A stretch of DNA of 28,317 nucleotides. It comes from Rhodobacteraceae bacterium UBA1957 (GTDB taxonomy: Bacteria > Pseudomonadota > Alphaproteobacteria > Rhodobacterales > Rhodobacteraceae). Each line of letters opens with the position of its first letter. Position 1 is the first letter of the stretch. Location of the stretch: NCBI GenBank assembly GCA_002336405.1, contig DDEJ01000057.1:1-28317 (forward strand), read 5' to 3'. The notes under the pieces are model-generated. The model was not told the origin of the DNA and ran no database searches. It saw nothing but the letters and a program-made list of their open reading frames with translations. Below, one piece after another: positions 7,095-15,233 of this stretch. The position numbers were made by a program, and so were the translations under genes.

Positions 7095-8763
7095 ATATAC
7101 CCAATTTGATACCGATTTTGTACGCCAACGCAATGCGCAATTCCGCACCCAGATTGAACGCAGGTTGAACGGCTCGTTGACCGAGGATGAGTTCAAACCA
7201 TTGCGGCTGATGAACGGGCTCTATCTGCAGCTTCACGCCTACATGCTGCGGGTTGCAATCCCTTACGGCAGCCTGAACGGAGGGCAAATGCGCCAACTGG
7301 CGATGATTGCCGAGCGTTGGGACAAAGGTTATGGCCATTTCACCACGCGACAAAATATCCAGTTTAACTGGCCCAAACTGCCAGACGTTGCAGATATTCT
7401 CGACGCATTGGGCGATGTCGAAATGCATGCAATCCAGACTTCGGGAAACACTATTCGAAACGTCACCGCAGATCATTTTGCCGGCGCCGCTGCCGATGAG
7501 CTTGAAGATCCGCGCGCCTATGCCGAACTGATCCGACAATGGTCGACCGATCACCCCGAATTCCAGTTTCTGCCCCGCAAATTCAAAATAGCGCTTTGCG
7601 GCAGCCCGCGTGACCGCGCGGTGACCCGTGCCCATGACATTGGCCTGCGCATGGTCAAAAGACAAGGCTTGGTCGGGTTTGAAGTGATCGTTGGCGGGGG
7701 TTTGGGGCGCACTCCAATGATTGGCAAGGTCATCCGCGAATTCATCCCCCCCGCCGAACTGCTGCCTTACCTTGAGGCCATTGTCAGCGTCTGGAACCTG
7801 TTAGGTCGACGCGACAACAAATACAAAGCCCGGATTAAAATAACCGTGCACGAGCACGGCATCGACAAGATCAGAGCTTTGGTAGAGGCGCGCTTTGCAC
7901 TGCTGCGTGACAGTTTTCAAGGCAATGACCAACGCCTGCTAGAGCAGATCAAGACTGGATTTGCCCCGCCGGCCTTCAAGACCAGACCGCTAAAAGCCTT
8001 TGACCAGCACTATGGTTCTAACCGCGTGTTTCGCGATTGGGTCGACACCAATACTCATCCCCATCGTAACGACGCCTACGCCATTGTCTCAATCAGCCTG
8101 AAAACGCCGGGCAAGACCCCGGGGGACGCCAGCGCCGAGCAGATGCGCGTGATGGCCGATATTGGCGAACGCTATGGCCATGATGAGCTGCGCGTCAGCC
8201 ACGAACAAAACCTGATCCTGCCACATGTGCATAAAAGCGACCTAGGGGCTGTGCATAAGGCGCTGCAAGGTGCCGGCTTGGCGACGGCAAATATCGGATT
8301 GATCTCAGATATTATCGCCTGCCCGGGAATGGATTATTGCGCCTTGGCGACCGCGCGATCCATCCCGATCGCCCAAGACATTGCCAAGCATTTCGACGTC
8401 CTTAAAGCCGAGCACGATATTGGCGAACTGAAGGTTAAAATCTCTGGATGTATCAACGCCTGCGGCCATCACCACATTGGTCATATCGGCATCCTGGGTC
8501 TGGACCGTGCCGGGGTGGAAAACTATCAAATCACCCTTGGCGGTGACGCCACCGAGACCGCGGCAATTGGCGATCGCGCGGGGCCTGGATTCTCGGCCTA
8601 TGAGATTGTACCGGCGATTGACCGGCTGGTTACCGCGTATCTACAGCTGCGAACTGACCGGTCCGAGGCATTTTTGCAAACCTATCGGCGTGTCGGGCTC
8701 GCACCCTTCAAAACAGCGCTCTATCCAGAAACAACCCGCACAGGGCAAGCCAATGCAGCCTGA
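7087..8763 (+). CDS. cysI: Ferredoxin-type sulfite (or nitrite) reductase, siroheme/4Fe-4S
   Basis: A 558-residue hemoprotein with the duplicated nitrite/sulfite reductase fold: two ferredoxin-like half-domains, each followed by a siroheme/4Fe-4S domain. Cluster and siroheme ligands are C412-x5-C418 (CPGMDYC) and C455-x3-C459 (CINAC), the latter followed by GHHHIGHIG. It catalyses the six-electron reduction of sulfite to sulfide. Nitrite reduction cannot be excluded from sequence, but cysG, cysH, DUF934 and fpr around it argue for sulfite. The frame is open upstream to 6982, but the ATG at 7087 is preceded by GAGGG at proper spacing and overlaps the DUF2849 stop by eight bases. No CysJ-like flavoprotein is present, so electrons should come from ferredoxin. 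The stop overlaps cysH. Confidence 0.93.
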   Translation: MYKYTQFDTDFVRQRNAQFRTQIERRLNGSLTEDEFKPLRLMNGLYLQLHAYMLRVAIPYGSLNGGQMRQLAMIAERWDKGYGHFTTRQNIQFNWPKLPDVADILDALGDVEMHAIQTSGNTIRNVTADHFAGAAADELEDPRAYAELIRQWSTDHPEFQFLPRKFKIALCGSPRDRAVTRAHDIGLRMVKRQGLVGFEVIVGGGLGRTPMIGKVIREFIPPAELLPYLEAIVSVWNLLGRRDNKYKARIKITVHEHGIDKIRALVEARFALLRDSFQGNDQRLLEQIKTGFAPPAFKTRPLKAFDQHYGSNRVFRDWVDTNTHPHRNDAYAIVSISLKTPGKTPGDASAEQMRVMADIGERYGHDELRVSHEQNLILPHVHKSDLGAVHKALQGAGLATANIGLISDIIACPGMDYCALATARSIPIAQDIAKHFDVLKAEHDIGELKVKISGCINACGHHHIGHIGILGLDRAGVENYQITLGGDATETAAIGDRAGPGFSAYEIVPAIDRLVTAYLQLRTDRSEAFLQTYRRVGLAPFKTALYPETTRTGQANAA

Positions 8764-9460
8764 AGAACGCAAAGCCTGGGTTGCGCAGCTCAACGGGCAA
8801 AGCCACAGTCTGAGCAGCCTTGCGATGATTGCGATGACGCACCGCCTGATCGAACCCGGGCGCTTGGCTCTGGTATCAAGTTTTGGCGCTGAGGCCATTG
8901 TTCTGTTACATTTGGTGGCACAGGTGGATCACAACCTTCCGGTGCTTTTCATCGATACAGACCTGCTGTTCGCTGAAACATTGCGATACCAACAGCAGGT
9001 CAGCACGTTTCTTGGACTGACAAATGTACAAGTCATCCGCACCAATACGCAACAGCATGCGCGTATGGATCCGCTCGACAAATTGCATCTCAGCGATCCC
9101 AATGCCTGTTGTCATTTGCGCAAAACCGCTCCGCTTAACCATGCATTGCGGCGCTTTGACGGCTGGATCAGCGGTCGCAAGCGATTTCAGGGCAGCAGCC
9201 GCGCAAATGTCGCGGGATTTGAGGTGGATCCCGACCGCGATAAAATCAAGATCAACCCTTTGGCACAGTGGAGTCAGCCCGATATAGATCTGTATCTGAG
9301 AGAAAATAATTTACCCCGCCACCCATTGGTTCAAAAGGGCTATCCCTCAATCGGGTGTCTGCCTTGCACTGCGCCTGTCGCAGCTGGTGCAGACCCCCGA
9401 TCAGGGCGGTGGGCTGGACAAACCAAAACAGAATGCGGCCTTCACAGCCCTCAAAACTGA
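8753..9460 (+). CDS. cysH: Assimilatory APS/PAPS reductase, 4Fe-4S type
   Basis: A 235-residue thioredoxin- or glutathione-dependent enzyme reducing adenylyl sulfate to sulfite. The cluster motif is complete: C119-C120 and C202-x2-C205. The catalytic cysteine is C228 in ECGLH near the C-terminus. The core has VSSFGAEAIVLL (41-52), FIDTDLLFAETLRY (66-79) and WISGRKRFQGSSR (138-150). The CC...CxxC motif marks the bacterial/plant type that favours APS; the E. coli PAPS-specific enzyme lacks it (family knowledge). The ATG at 8753 overlaps the sulfite reductase end by 11 bases; the frame stays open further upstream only inside that gene. DUF934 follows after 22 bases. Confidence 0.95.
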   Translation: MQPEERKAWVAQLNGQSHSLSSLAMIAMTHRLIEPGRLALVSSFGAEAIVLLHLVAQVDHNLPVLFIDTDLLFAETLRYQQQVSTFLGLTNVQVIRTNTQQHARMDPLDKLHLSDPNACCHLRKTAPLNHALRRFDGWISGRKRFQGSSRANVAGFEVDPDRDKIKINPLAQWSQPDIDLYLRENNLPRHPLVQKGYPSIGCLPCTAPVAAGADPRSGRWAGQTKTECGLHSPQN

Positions 9461-9482
9461 AACAGCTTGAAAGACAAAATTC

Positions 9483-9905
9483 ATGACACAGACCGTGTTA
9501 ATAACCGATAGTGGGTTTTCTAACGATGATTGGACTGGCGCGATTGCCTTTGGCCTAGACGCTGCCCATTCCATAGAAGTCGAGGCCATAGACATACCCT
9601 CTGACAGTGTACCTGAACATATTTTCATGCCACCACATCTACGCATGATCCGCATTGATTTTCCAAACTTCGCCGATGGGCGGGGGTTCACGCTGGCGCG
9701 CTTGATCCGGCTGTTGGGCTTTACCGGCCGACTGCGCGCGAAGGGCCACGTGATTGCAGATCAATACGCCATGGCCCGCAGGTCAGGGTTTGACGAAATC
9801 GAGATCGGCCCAGAACTGGCCAAAAGACAGCCAGAAGCGCAATGGCTGTTTCGCGCCAATCAATGGCAAGAACACGACTATCAGGCACGATTACGCGCGC
9901 ATTAA
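9483..9905 (+). CDS. DUF934 family protein, sulfate-reduction accessory
   Basis: A 140-residue soluble protein matching DUF934, a family almost always found next to cysH and sulfite reductase in proteobacteria. It has a variable N-terminus, a middle block FPNFADGRGFTLARLIR (about 60-76) that I recognise as the family core, and a C-terminal block around HVIADQYAMARRSGFDEIE. It contains no cysteine, so it is unlikely to be a redox protein using thiols or an Fe-S cluster. It lies 22 bases after cysH and 57 bases before fpr. Its function is not established to my knowledge; an assembly or scaffolding role for CysH or the reductase is an inference from constant co-location. Confidence 0.87.
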   Translation: MTQTVLITDSGFSNDDWTGAIAFGLDAAHSIEVEAIDIPSDSVPEHIFMPPHLRMIRIDFPNFADGRGFTLARLIRLLGFTGRLRAKGHVIADQYAMARRSGFDEIEIGPELAKRQPEAQWLFRANQWQEHDYQARLRAH

Positions 9906-9942
9906 AACACTTACAATCTATAAAATTTCACGCTAAACGAGG

Positions 9943-9955
9943 CGGGATATTCCCG
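9943..9955. promoter_or_regulatory. Short inverted repeat before fpr
   Basis: CGGGA-TAT-TCCCG lies 8 bases before the first possible fpr start, downstream of an AT-rich run containing TATAAAA. It could be an operator or a small 5' hairpin limiting translation, giving fpr some independent control. No second copy was noticed elsewhere. Confidence 0.3.
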
Positions 9956-9962
9956 AAACTGA

Positions 9963-10799
9963 ATGACATATCACAGCACAATGACAAAAATAGACGCACC
10001 ACAGCAACCGCTTGTAAAGAAACCAACAGTTCGTCCGGATTTGCAGACGGTCACCGAGGTGACGCACTGGACAGAAAGCCTTTTTTCCTTTCGCATCACC
10101 CGCCCTTCTTCGTTTCGGTTTCGAGCTGGTGAATTTGTCATGATTGGCCTGCCACAAGACGACGGCAAGCCCCTGCTGCGCGCCTATTCAATTGCGGCGC
10201 CCACGTGGGACGATACGCTGGAATTCTATTCGATTAAGGTGCAAGATGGGCCATTGACCAGCCGCTTGCAGCATATCAAACAAGGTGACCAGATTATTTT
10301 GCGCCCCAAACCCGTTGGAACATTGGTGCATGACGCGCTTTTGCCGGGCAAGCGGCTTTGGTTTTTTGCCACCGGAACTGGTATTGCACCGTTTGCATCG
10401 CTGATCCGCGAACCGCAAACCTATGAAGATTATGACCAAGTCATCCTGACCCACACCTGCCGCAACCGGGCAGACTTGGAATACGGCCGCAGCTTGATTG
10501 CCGGTCTGAAAGACGATCCGTTGATTGGTGATATGATCGACGGCCAATTGGAGTATTACCCGACTACAACCCGCGAAAACAGTCCATGCATGGGTCGCAT
10601 CACCACCTTATTGCAGCAAGGTAAGGTATTTGAAGATCTCAGCTTGCCTGCAATCACCGCCGAACATGATCGTGCAATGGTCTGCGGATCAATGGGGCTC
10701 AACACAGATTTAAAATCTATTCTAGAGAACTATGGCCTGCGCGAGGGCGCCAATTCAGATCCCGCTGAGTTTGTAGTTGAGAAAGCATTTGTCGGATAA
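9963..10799 (+). CDS. fpr: Ferredoxin/flavodoxin-NADP+ reductase
   Basis: A 278-residue FAD enzyme transferring electrons between NADPH and ferredoxin. It has the FAD-binding RAYS motif (73-76), FYSIKVQDGPLTSRL (88-102), the NADP-domain motif ATGTGIAPFASL (136-147), CGSMG near the C-terminus, and the terminal VEKAFVG. That ending is typical of the bacterial subclass I FPR of Rhodobacter capsulatus, which this protein closely resembles in memory. The start is ambiguous: ATG at 9963 or, six residues later, at 9981; neither has a good Shine-Dalgarno. As last gene of the sulfate-reduction block it is the obvious source of reduced ferredoxin for the sulfite reductase, and it could also feed the P450 (inference). 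Confidence 0.94.
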   Translation: MTYHSTMTKIDAPQQPLVKKPTVRPDLQTVTEVTHWTESLFSFRITRPSSFRFRAGEFVMIGLPQDDGKPLLRAYSIAAPTWDDTLEFYSIKVQDGPLTSRLQHIKQGDQIILRPKPVGTLVHDALLPGKRLWFFATGTGIAPFASLIREPQTYEDYDQVILTHTCRNRADLEYGRSLIAGLKDDPLIGDMIDGQLEYYPTTTRENSPCMGRITTLLQQGKVFEDLSLPAITAEHDRAMVCGSMGLNTDLKSILENYGLREGANSDPAEFVVEKAFVG

Positions 10800-11096
10800 C
10801 TACGCCAAGTGCTGCAATCGGGATCTGTTTAATAAAGGCTCGGCTTGCTTAACTGGTCCAGCTGGAATTTTAAAATAAGGCCAAGAATTAGTTTCATTGG
10901 TGAATTTATATTTCAACACAAAAAAAATTGTCTTTTTGTATTAAATTGAATAGCTTTATCAGTGCAGAACAAACGTTAGAGGTACAGATTAAACATAAGG
11001 AAATACTCTGGGCGAACAGACCCGTATTTGGTCACAACACAAGGCTTGGCCCACCTCTGCATTCGGGGACTCACCCCTCACCCTCGGGACCGCACT
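10800..11096. other. Intergenic gap between fpr and gntR, converging genes
   Basis: This stretch of about 300 bases lies between two converging genes. It holds AT-rich sequence with a weak dyad of ACAAAAA and TTTTTGT (about 10917-10941) that could help end transcription in both directions, and a small GGGG-ACTCA-CCCC dyad near 11067-11079. A 70-codon frame starting at 10928 looks non-coding. I see no gene or RNA. Confidence 0.4.
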
Positions 11097-11795
11097 TCAC
11101 ATACCCAAAGACGCCCGGACAGTTCCCTTCGTGTACTTAGAGATCAACTGCAACATCTCGTCAGAGCTGCGCTGCCAATGGGCGCTATAAACCTGCACCA
11201 GACGCTCTCTTCCACCCGGGGTAAGCGCACTTAGGATTTGCCGGTACTCTTCCGTTGATTCGACTGGGGTTTGGCGCAGATACAAAGTAAAATATCGCGC
11301 CCGCTCCATCAGACCAAACAAATTTTCATAAATTCCGATCAGCCTCTTGTTTTTGCATAGGCGAATAAGGTGCATGTGAAATTGCGTCTCCGCGTCCAAC
11401 CAGACGCCTCGATCTTCATCAGAAACCGTTTTCTCCATGCGAGAAACATGATCCTCAATGGTGGCCACATCTGACGCATCAAGTGCGTCTGCAGATATCT
11501 GCGCAGCCGCCTGAACAGCTAGGGCTTTCAAAACAACGCTCATTTCGCGCATGTCATCAACCATCAAAGCACAGACGCGCATGCCCTTTCGAGGTAGAAC
11601 CTCAACCAATTGTTCATCACGTAAGCGCAATACTGCTTCGCGCACAGGAGTGCGGCTGAAAGAAAACCGCTCGCAAAGTTCTCTATCGGAGGCAAAAAAA
11701 CCTGCCGCCAGTTCACCCGATAGTATGGCCTGCCGCAAGGTTTGATAGGCGGTATCTGAAAGGGAATGAGTTTCGTTAATTTTAATTTTGTTCAA
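11097..11795 (-). CDS. GntR-family regulator, FadR subfamily (FCD domain)
   Basis: A 232-residue repressor-type protein: winged helix-turn-helix (about 12-75, with SRTPVREAVLRL as recognition helix and the LPRKGMRV wing) and an all-helical FCD ligand domain (about 82-215). It starts at TTG, supported by AGGAGA seven bases upstream; no ATG fits. Of the four usual FCD metal ligands (Asp, His, His, His), two look changed: the DxxFH motif reads ETQFH, and the usual EHR reads EYR. The final AHW His is kept. It stands alone, converging on fpr and divergent from infC. Targets cannot be read from context; the nearby peptide-uptake locus is one candidate. FCD regulators generally answer to carboxylic acids or amino acid derivatives. 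Confidence 0.9.
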   Translation of the reverse strand: MNKIKINETHSLSDTAYQTLRQAILSGELAAGFFASDRELCERFSFSRTPVREAVLRLRDEQLVEVLPRKGMRVCALMVDDMREMSVVLKALAVQAAAQISADALDASDVATIEDHVSRMEKTVSDEDRGVWLDAETQFHMHLIRLCKNKRLIGIYENLFGLMERARYFTLYLRQTPVESTEEYRQILSALTPGGRERLVQVYSAHWQRSSDEMLQLISKYTKGTVRASLGM

Positions 11796-12160
11796 GCGTC
11801 GGTCTCCTGCTACCGGGACTTAGCCTGGCAGGCTAACTGTAAATAAAGTCATATTGACACACCATATAGAATTTATACATATAAAGTACACCCATATTAG
11901 CCTAATTATTTTATCTCACACGAGAATAAAGTTGCAAAGTATCTTCGTCAGAAGATCAAGTCCTTATAAACTATATCAAAGTCCGGAAGCGGCCATCATT
12001 TACAAACGACGTTAAGAAGAGGTTAATGACCTCAGTACGCCGTGACCGACCCCGAAATGAACATCAAATCAACAAATTTCTCCTTTGATCTGGGCAAAGT
12101 TAAACCCTAAAATTTTCGCACAACGCGCCCGTTAGGATAGCTAGTTGCGGCGTTCAAAGC

Positions 12161-12172
12161 CAATGTACATTG
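12161..12172. promoter_or_regulatory. 12-bp perfect palindrome, candidate operator
   Basis: CAATGTACATTG is self-complementary and lies about 365 bases upstream of gntR and 95 bases before infC. A similar dyad, AATGT-AAA-ACATT, occurs in the peptide-transporter control region at 17175-17187. Both share a GT...AC core, as in the FadR-subfamily consensus, though the outer bases do not match that consensus. Confidence 0.3.
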
Positions 12173-12213
12173 TAAATATGTCAAAAACAAAGTTCACACT
12201 TGAAAACAACAGC

Positions 12214-12233
12214 GCGGACGGCTACCGTCACGC
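12214..12233 (+). promoter_or_regulatory. infC leader hairpin
   Basis: GACGG-CTA-CCGTC (12217-12229) forms a perfect five-pair stem that extends by three G-C pairs around a bulged A. It ends 20 bases before the infC Shine-Dalgarno. It could influence ribosome access to infC, whose translation is autoregulated in other bacteria. Confidence 0.35.
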
Positions 12234-12266
12234 TTCAAATCAGTGAACAACCGAAGGAACAAAAAA

Positions 12267-12812
12267 ATAGCCCGCAGACCTCACAACGCGCCTCCGTCGC
12301 GCGAAACCGGACCCCGGATCAATGAACGGATCAACAACCCCGAAATTCGCCTGATTGGCGCAGAAGGAGAGAACGTCGGTTTAGTGTCGCCAAATCGCGG
12401 AATCGAGATGGCCGAGGCCGTTGGCCTGGACCTAGTTGAGATATCTCCCAATGCGAACCCGCCCGTATGCAAAATTATGGACTTTGGGAAGTTCAAATAT
12501 GAACAACAAAAACGCGAATCAGAGGCCCGTAAAAAACAAAAAATAATTGAGGTTAAAGAGGTTAAGTTCAGACCTGGCACGGACATTAACGACTATGACG
12601 TTAAAATGCGAAATGTTTACAAGTTTTTGGCCAATGGTGACAAAGTTAAAATAACCTTAAGATTTCGAGGACGTGAAATGGCGCACCTCAATCTGGGGCG
12701 AGAATTGCTTGAACGGGTCGCTGACGACGTGCAAGAATCGGGCAAGGTTGAAAACATGCCTAAAATGGAAGGCCGCCAAATGATTATGATGATTGGGCCG
12801 CTGCCAAAGTAA
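12267..12812 (+). CDS. infC: Translation initiation factor IF-3, probable AUA start
   Basis: IF-3 binds the 30S subunit and checks start-codon selection. The 181-residue product has the N-terminal domain ([19 protein letters not shown]), the lysine-rich linker helix [16 protein letters not shown], and the C-terminal domain ending [13 protein letters not shown]. All parts are standard. The frame has no ATG near the expected N-terminus. A GTG at 12243 lacks a Shine-Dalgarno. The codon directly before ARRPHNAPP is ATA at 12267-12269, and AAGGA at 12254-12258 lies eight bases before it, which is ideal spacing. Starting there gives the usual family length. E. coli infC uses AUU for autoregulation by IF-3 itself; an AUA start would serve the same loop (inference). 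No rpmI or rplT follows; a terminator does. Confidence 0.93.
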   Translation: MARRPHNAPPSRETGPRINERINNPEIRLIGAEGENVGLVSPNRGIEMAEAVGLDLVEISPNANPPVCKIMDFGKFKYEQQKRESEARKKQKIIEVKEVKFRPGTDINDYDVKMRNVYKFLANGDKVKITLRFRGREMAHLNLGRELLERVADDVQESGKVENMPKMEGRQMIMMIGPLPK

Positions 12813-12850
12813 AAACGTGCGCGTCTAAAAACCGCATCGCACGACAAAAA

Positions 12851-12878
12851 CCCTCACAATTTTGTTGAGGGTTTTTTT
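12851..12878. terminator. Bidirectional intrinsic terminator between infC and the M20 gene
   Basis: The stem CCCTCA/TGAGGG (12851-12871) is followed by seven T on the plus strand and preceded by five A. It therefore serves both infC on the plus strand and the converging M20 hydrolase operon on the minus strand. It lies 38 bases after the infC stop and 15 bases from the M20 stop. Confidence 0.88.
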
Positions 12879-12892
12879 ACAGCCAACCGCCT

Positions 12893-14056
12893 CTAATAAG
12901 GCGGCATCCGGCTTTCGGCGAGTTCAACCCAAAAACTCACACCCGCCGGTATTGCCTCATCATTAAAGTTATATTCCGGATGATGCACCGCCGCAGTGTC
13001 TCCATTGCCCATCAGGATATACGCCCCTGGACGTTCTAACAGCATATACGCAAAATCCTCGCCTCCCATCACCAGTGGGGCCTCATCGCATTGACCTGAA
13101 ACGACCCGCGCCACATCGGCGGCAAGCATTGTTTGCTGTGGGTGATTGCTCATCACCGGATAACCGGGGTGATACTGCACGTGCGCTTTTGCTCCAAAAA
13201 CAAGGGCAGTGTTCTCCGCAACCTCGATCAGGCGTTTTTTTGCCAAAGTGCGCATCTCGGCGCTCATCGTCCGAATCGTACCGCGCAGATGCACCGAGGC
13301 TGGAATGACATTATAGGCTTTTGACGCGGTCTCGAATGCAGTAACCGAAATCACCATTTGCTGTACTGGATCCGCGTTTCGACTGACCACGCTTTGCAAA
13401 GACAGCACCACGTGGCTGGCCACAACCGTCGGGTCCACGGTCTGCTGTGGCTTGGCCGCATGACCGCCACAGCCCTCGACGCTGATATCGAACTGGTCAG
13501 TGGCTGCGAAAAATGGCCCCGGGCGAATATAAAAGTTGCCGACCGGTTCGCCGGGCCAATTGTGCATGCCGTACACTTCCTGAATATTCCACCGTGCCAT
13601 CATGTCGTCTTCACACATCTCGCGCGCACCGCCGCCACCCTCTTCTGCGGGCTGAAAAATTACGACCAGCGCCCCATCAAAATTGCGTGTTTCCGCAAGG
13701 TATTTTGCCGCCCCAAGCAACATTGCACTGTGCCCATCGTGACCACAGGCATGCATAACACCCTCTGTTCGACTGGCATACTCTAGGCCGGTTGCCTCTT
13801 TAATCGGCAGCGCATCCATATCCGCCCGCAGCCCAACAACTTTGCCTGCACTGTCGGTCTTACCTTTGATCACACCAACAACTCCAGTGCGTCCAATACC
13901 GGTGACCACCTCATCACAGCCAAACTCTCTTAGTTTATCGGCAATAAATGCCGAAGTCCGGTGCGTTTCAAACATCAGCTCGGGGTTTTGATGCATGTCG
14001 CGACGCCACCCTGTGACCTCATCGTGCAGGTCAGCAATACGGTTTCTGATTGGCAC
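12893..14056 (-). CDS. M20D-type amidohydrolase (aminoacylase/hippurate hydrolase-like)
   Basis: A 387-residue metallopeptidase-family enzyme that should release amino acids from N-acyl or N-aroyl conjugates or dipeptides. Metal ligands of the M20D group are visible: C104 and H106 in HACGHDGH, the acid pair E138-E139 (PAEEGGGG), H165 (YGMHNWP) and H358/H359 (VHHPEYNFND). The lid domain lies at about 185-300. It starts at GTG 14056 with AGGAG seven bases upstream, two bases after the ArgE-like stop, so the two are translationally coupled. It is the last gene of the minus-strand operon with the ABC ATPase. No signal peptide is present, so it acts in the cytoplasm on imported substrate. The exact substrate (hippurate, acetyl-amino acids, IAA conjugates) cannot be fixed from sequence. 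Confidence 0.9.
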   Translation of the reverse strand: MPIRNRIADLHDEVTGWRRDMHQNPELMFETHRTSAFIADKLREFGCDEVVTGIGRTGVVGVIKGKTDSAGKVVGLRADMDALPIKEATGLEYASRTEGVMHACGHDGHSAMLLGAAKYLAETRNFDGALVVIFQPAEEGGGGAREMCEDDMMARWNIQEVYGMHNWPGEPVGNFYIRPGPFFAATDQFDISVEGCGGHAAKPQQTVDPTVVASHVVLSLQSVVSRNADPVQQMVISVTAFETASKAYNVIPASVHLRGTIRTMSAEMRTLAKKRLIEVAENTALVFGAKAHVQYHPGYPVMSNHPQQTMLAADVARVVSGQCDEAPLVMGGEDFAYMLLERPGAYILMGNGDTAAVHHPEYNFNDEAIPAGVSFWVELAESRMPPY

Positions 14057-14058
14057 AG

Positions 14059-15225
14059 TTAAGCTCCTGACAAATTAGCCAGCAAGCGCGACATAAACGC
14101 TTCGCCCGCGGCAAACTGGTCTTTGGTAATATATTCATTCGGCTGGTGCGCCTGCGCGATATTACCGGGACCGCAGATCACCGCTGAATAACCGCGTTCC
14201 TGAAACTGGCCGGCCTCTGTGCCATATGACACCACATGGGTCGCGTTATCGCCCGTCAGCTGCCGGACCATACGTTCAGCTTCTCCGTCCGGTTCCTGCT
14301 GCAACGCCGGCACTGAAAAGCGCTCCTTGACCTCGATATAACTCTCGGGGTGGACCGCCTGCATCTCGGCTTCGACTTCGCGGGCCTTGGCGTGATAGGC
14401 ACCCCCCCAAGCGGTCAGATCTTCGCTCGGTACACTGCGAAAATCCACACCAAAAAGACAGTCTTTCGCGGTAATATTATGCGCTGTACCGCCTTCAATC
14501 ATACCCACATGCACTGTTGTCCATGGGGGGTCAAACATGGCGTCGAGTTCTGTGGGCGACTTGGACCGGTTGAGAAGGTTCATCTCATTGGCCCATTCAA
14601 TCAATTTGGCGCCTGACATAATCGCATTGACGCCGGTGTGCATGAGCGAGCTATGTACTTCAAATCCCACCACATGCGTCTGAAATCCGCGCCCGCCCTT
14701 ATGTCCAGTCACAGCCTGCATCATCGACGGCTCTCCCACGATCACCGCCGACGCTTTGGGCAACACCTCAAGCATCCGCTCGATCATCGGCGGCGCACCA
14801 GTACAGCCCACCTCTTCATCATAACTCAGTGCCAGTTGTAGCGGCCGCTTTATCCCACGATGATGTGCCTCGACCAGCGCCCACAGCGCCAGCGCGTCAA
14901 AGCCTTTCATATCGCAGGTTCCGCGCCCAAACAGCCGTCCGTCTTTTTCGGTCACCACAAACGGGTCGCTGTCCCATGGCTGTCCGTCCACAGGCACCAC
15001 ATCGGTATGGCCGGATAAAACAACGCCGCCCGCCTGATCTGGGCCAACATGCGCAAACAGGGCCGCCTTGTCACCGCTCTCGTCGTATTTACGGTGACTT
15101 TTGATACCCTGATCTTCAAGATATTCTTGCACCCAATCTATCAGTGGCAAATTGCTATCTCGGCTGACGGTGGGAAAAGACACAAGCTTATCCATCAACG
15201 CCCGCGCGCTCATTGGCTGGGTCAT
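14059..15225 (-). CDS. argE: ArgE-like acetylornithine deacetylase, M20 family
   Basis: A 388-residue di-zinc hydrolase resembling acetylornithine deacetylase ArgE. Ligand and catalytic motifs from the start used here: H73 and D75 (SGHTDVVPV), D105 (GTCDMKGF), catalytic E137 with E138 (YDEEVGCTG), and the late H in AHQPNEYI. Two ATGs stand in tandem (15228 and 15225). The Shine-Dalgarno AAGGAG overlaps the ABC ATPase stop and spaces better from the second. No arginine-biosynthesis gene is nearby, and the partners are a peptide-type transporter and a second M20 enzyme. A catabolic role on imported acyl-amino acids is therefore as likely as arginine synthesis (inference). Confidence 0.9.
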   Translation of the reverse strand: MTQPMSARALMDKLVSFPTVSRDSNLPLIDWVQEYLEDQGIKSHRKYDESGDKAALFAHVGPDQAGGVVLSGHTDVVPVDGQPWDSDPFVVTEKDGRLFGRGTCDMKGFDALALWALVEAHHRGIKRPLQLALSYDEEVGCTGAPPMIERMLEVLPKASAVIVGEPSMMQAVTGHKGGRGFQTHVVGFEVHSSLMHTGVNAIMSGAKLIEWANEMNLLNRSKSPTELDAMFDPPWTTVHVGMIEGGTAHNITAKDCLFGVDFRSVPSEDLTAWGGAYHAKAREVEAEMQAVHPESYIEVKERFSVPALQQEPDGEAERMVRQLTGDNATHVVSYGTEAGQFQERGYSAVICGPGNIAQAHQPNEYITKDQFAAGEAFMSRLLANLSGA

Positions 15226-15233
15226 CATGCTCC

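Larger units (their letters stand above)
11796..12266. promoter_or_regulatory. Divergent gntR/infC intergenic region and infC leader
   Basis: This AT-rich gap of about 470 bases is long for so compact a region. On the plus strand it has a TTGACA box at 11854-11859 followed by TA-rich sequence, a dyad GAGGT-TAATG-ACCTC at 12019-12033, the perfect palindrome CAATGTACATTG at 12161-12172, and a leader hairpin at 12214-12233. No open frame in it looks coding. Promoters for both divergent genes must lie here; the palindrome is a candidate operator for the GntR protein. Confidence 0.45.

Noticed and set aside
8477..8752. Longer CysH starting at 8477
   Set aside because: The added 92 residues lie inside the sulfite reductase gene in another frame and do not resemble CysH.
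10928..11234. Small plus-strand frames overlapping the gntR end
   Set aside because: They have low-complexity Pro/His/Ser-rich products, overlap the gntR gene antisense, and lack Shine-Dalgarnos.
11796..12266. tRNA or other structured RNA upstream of infC
   Set aside because: No cloverleaf or T-loop pattern (GTTCRANYC with matching arms) was found by eye; only short dyads occur.
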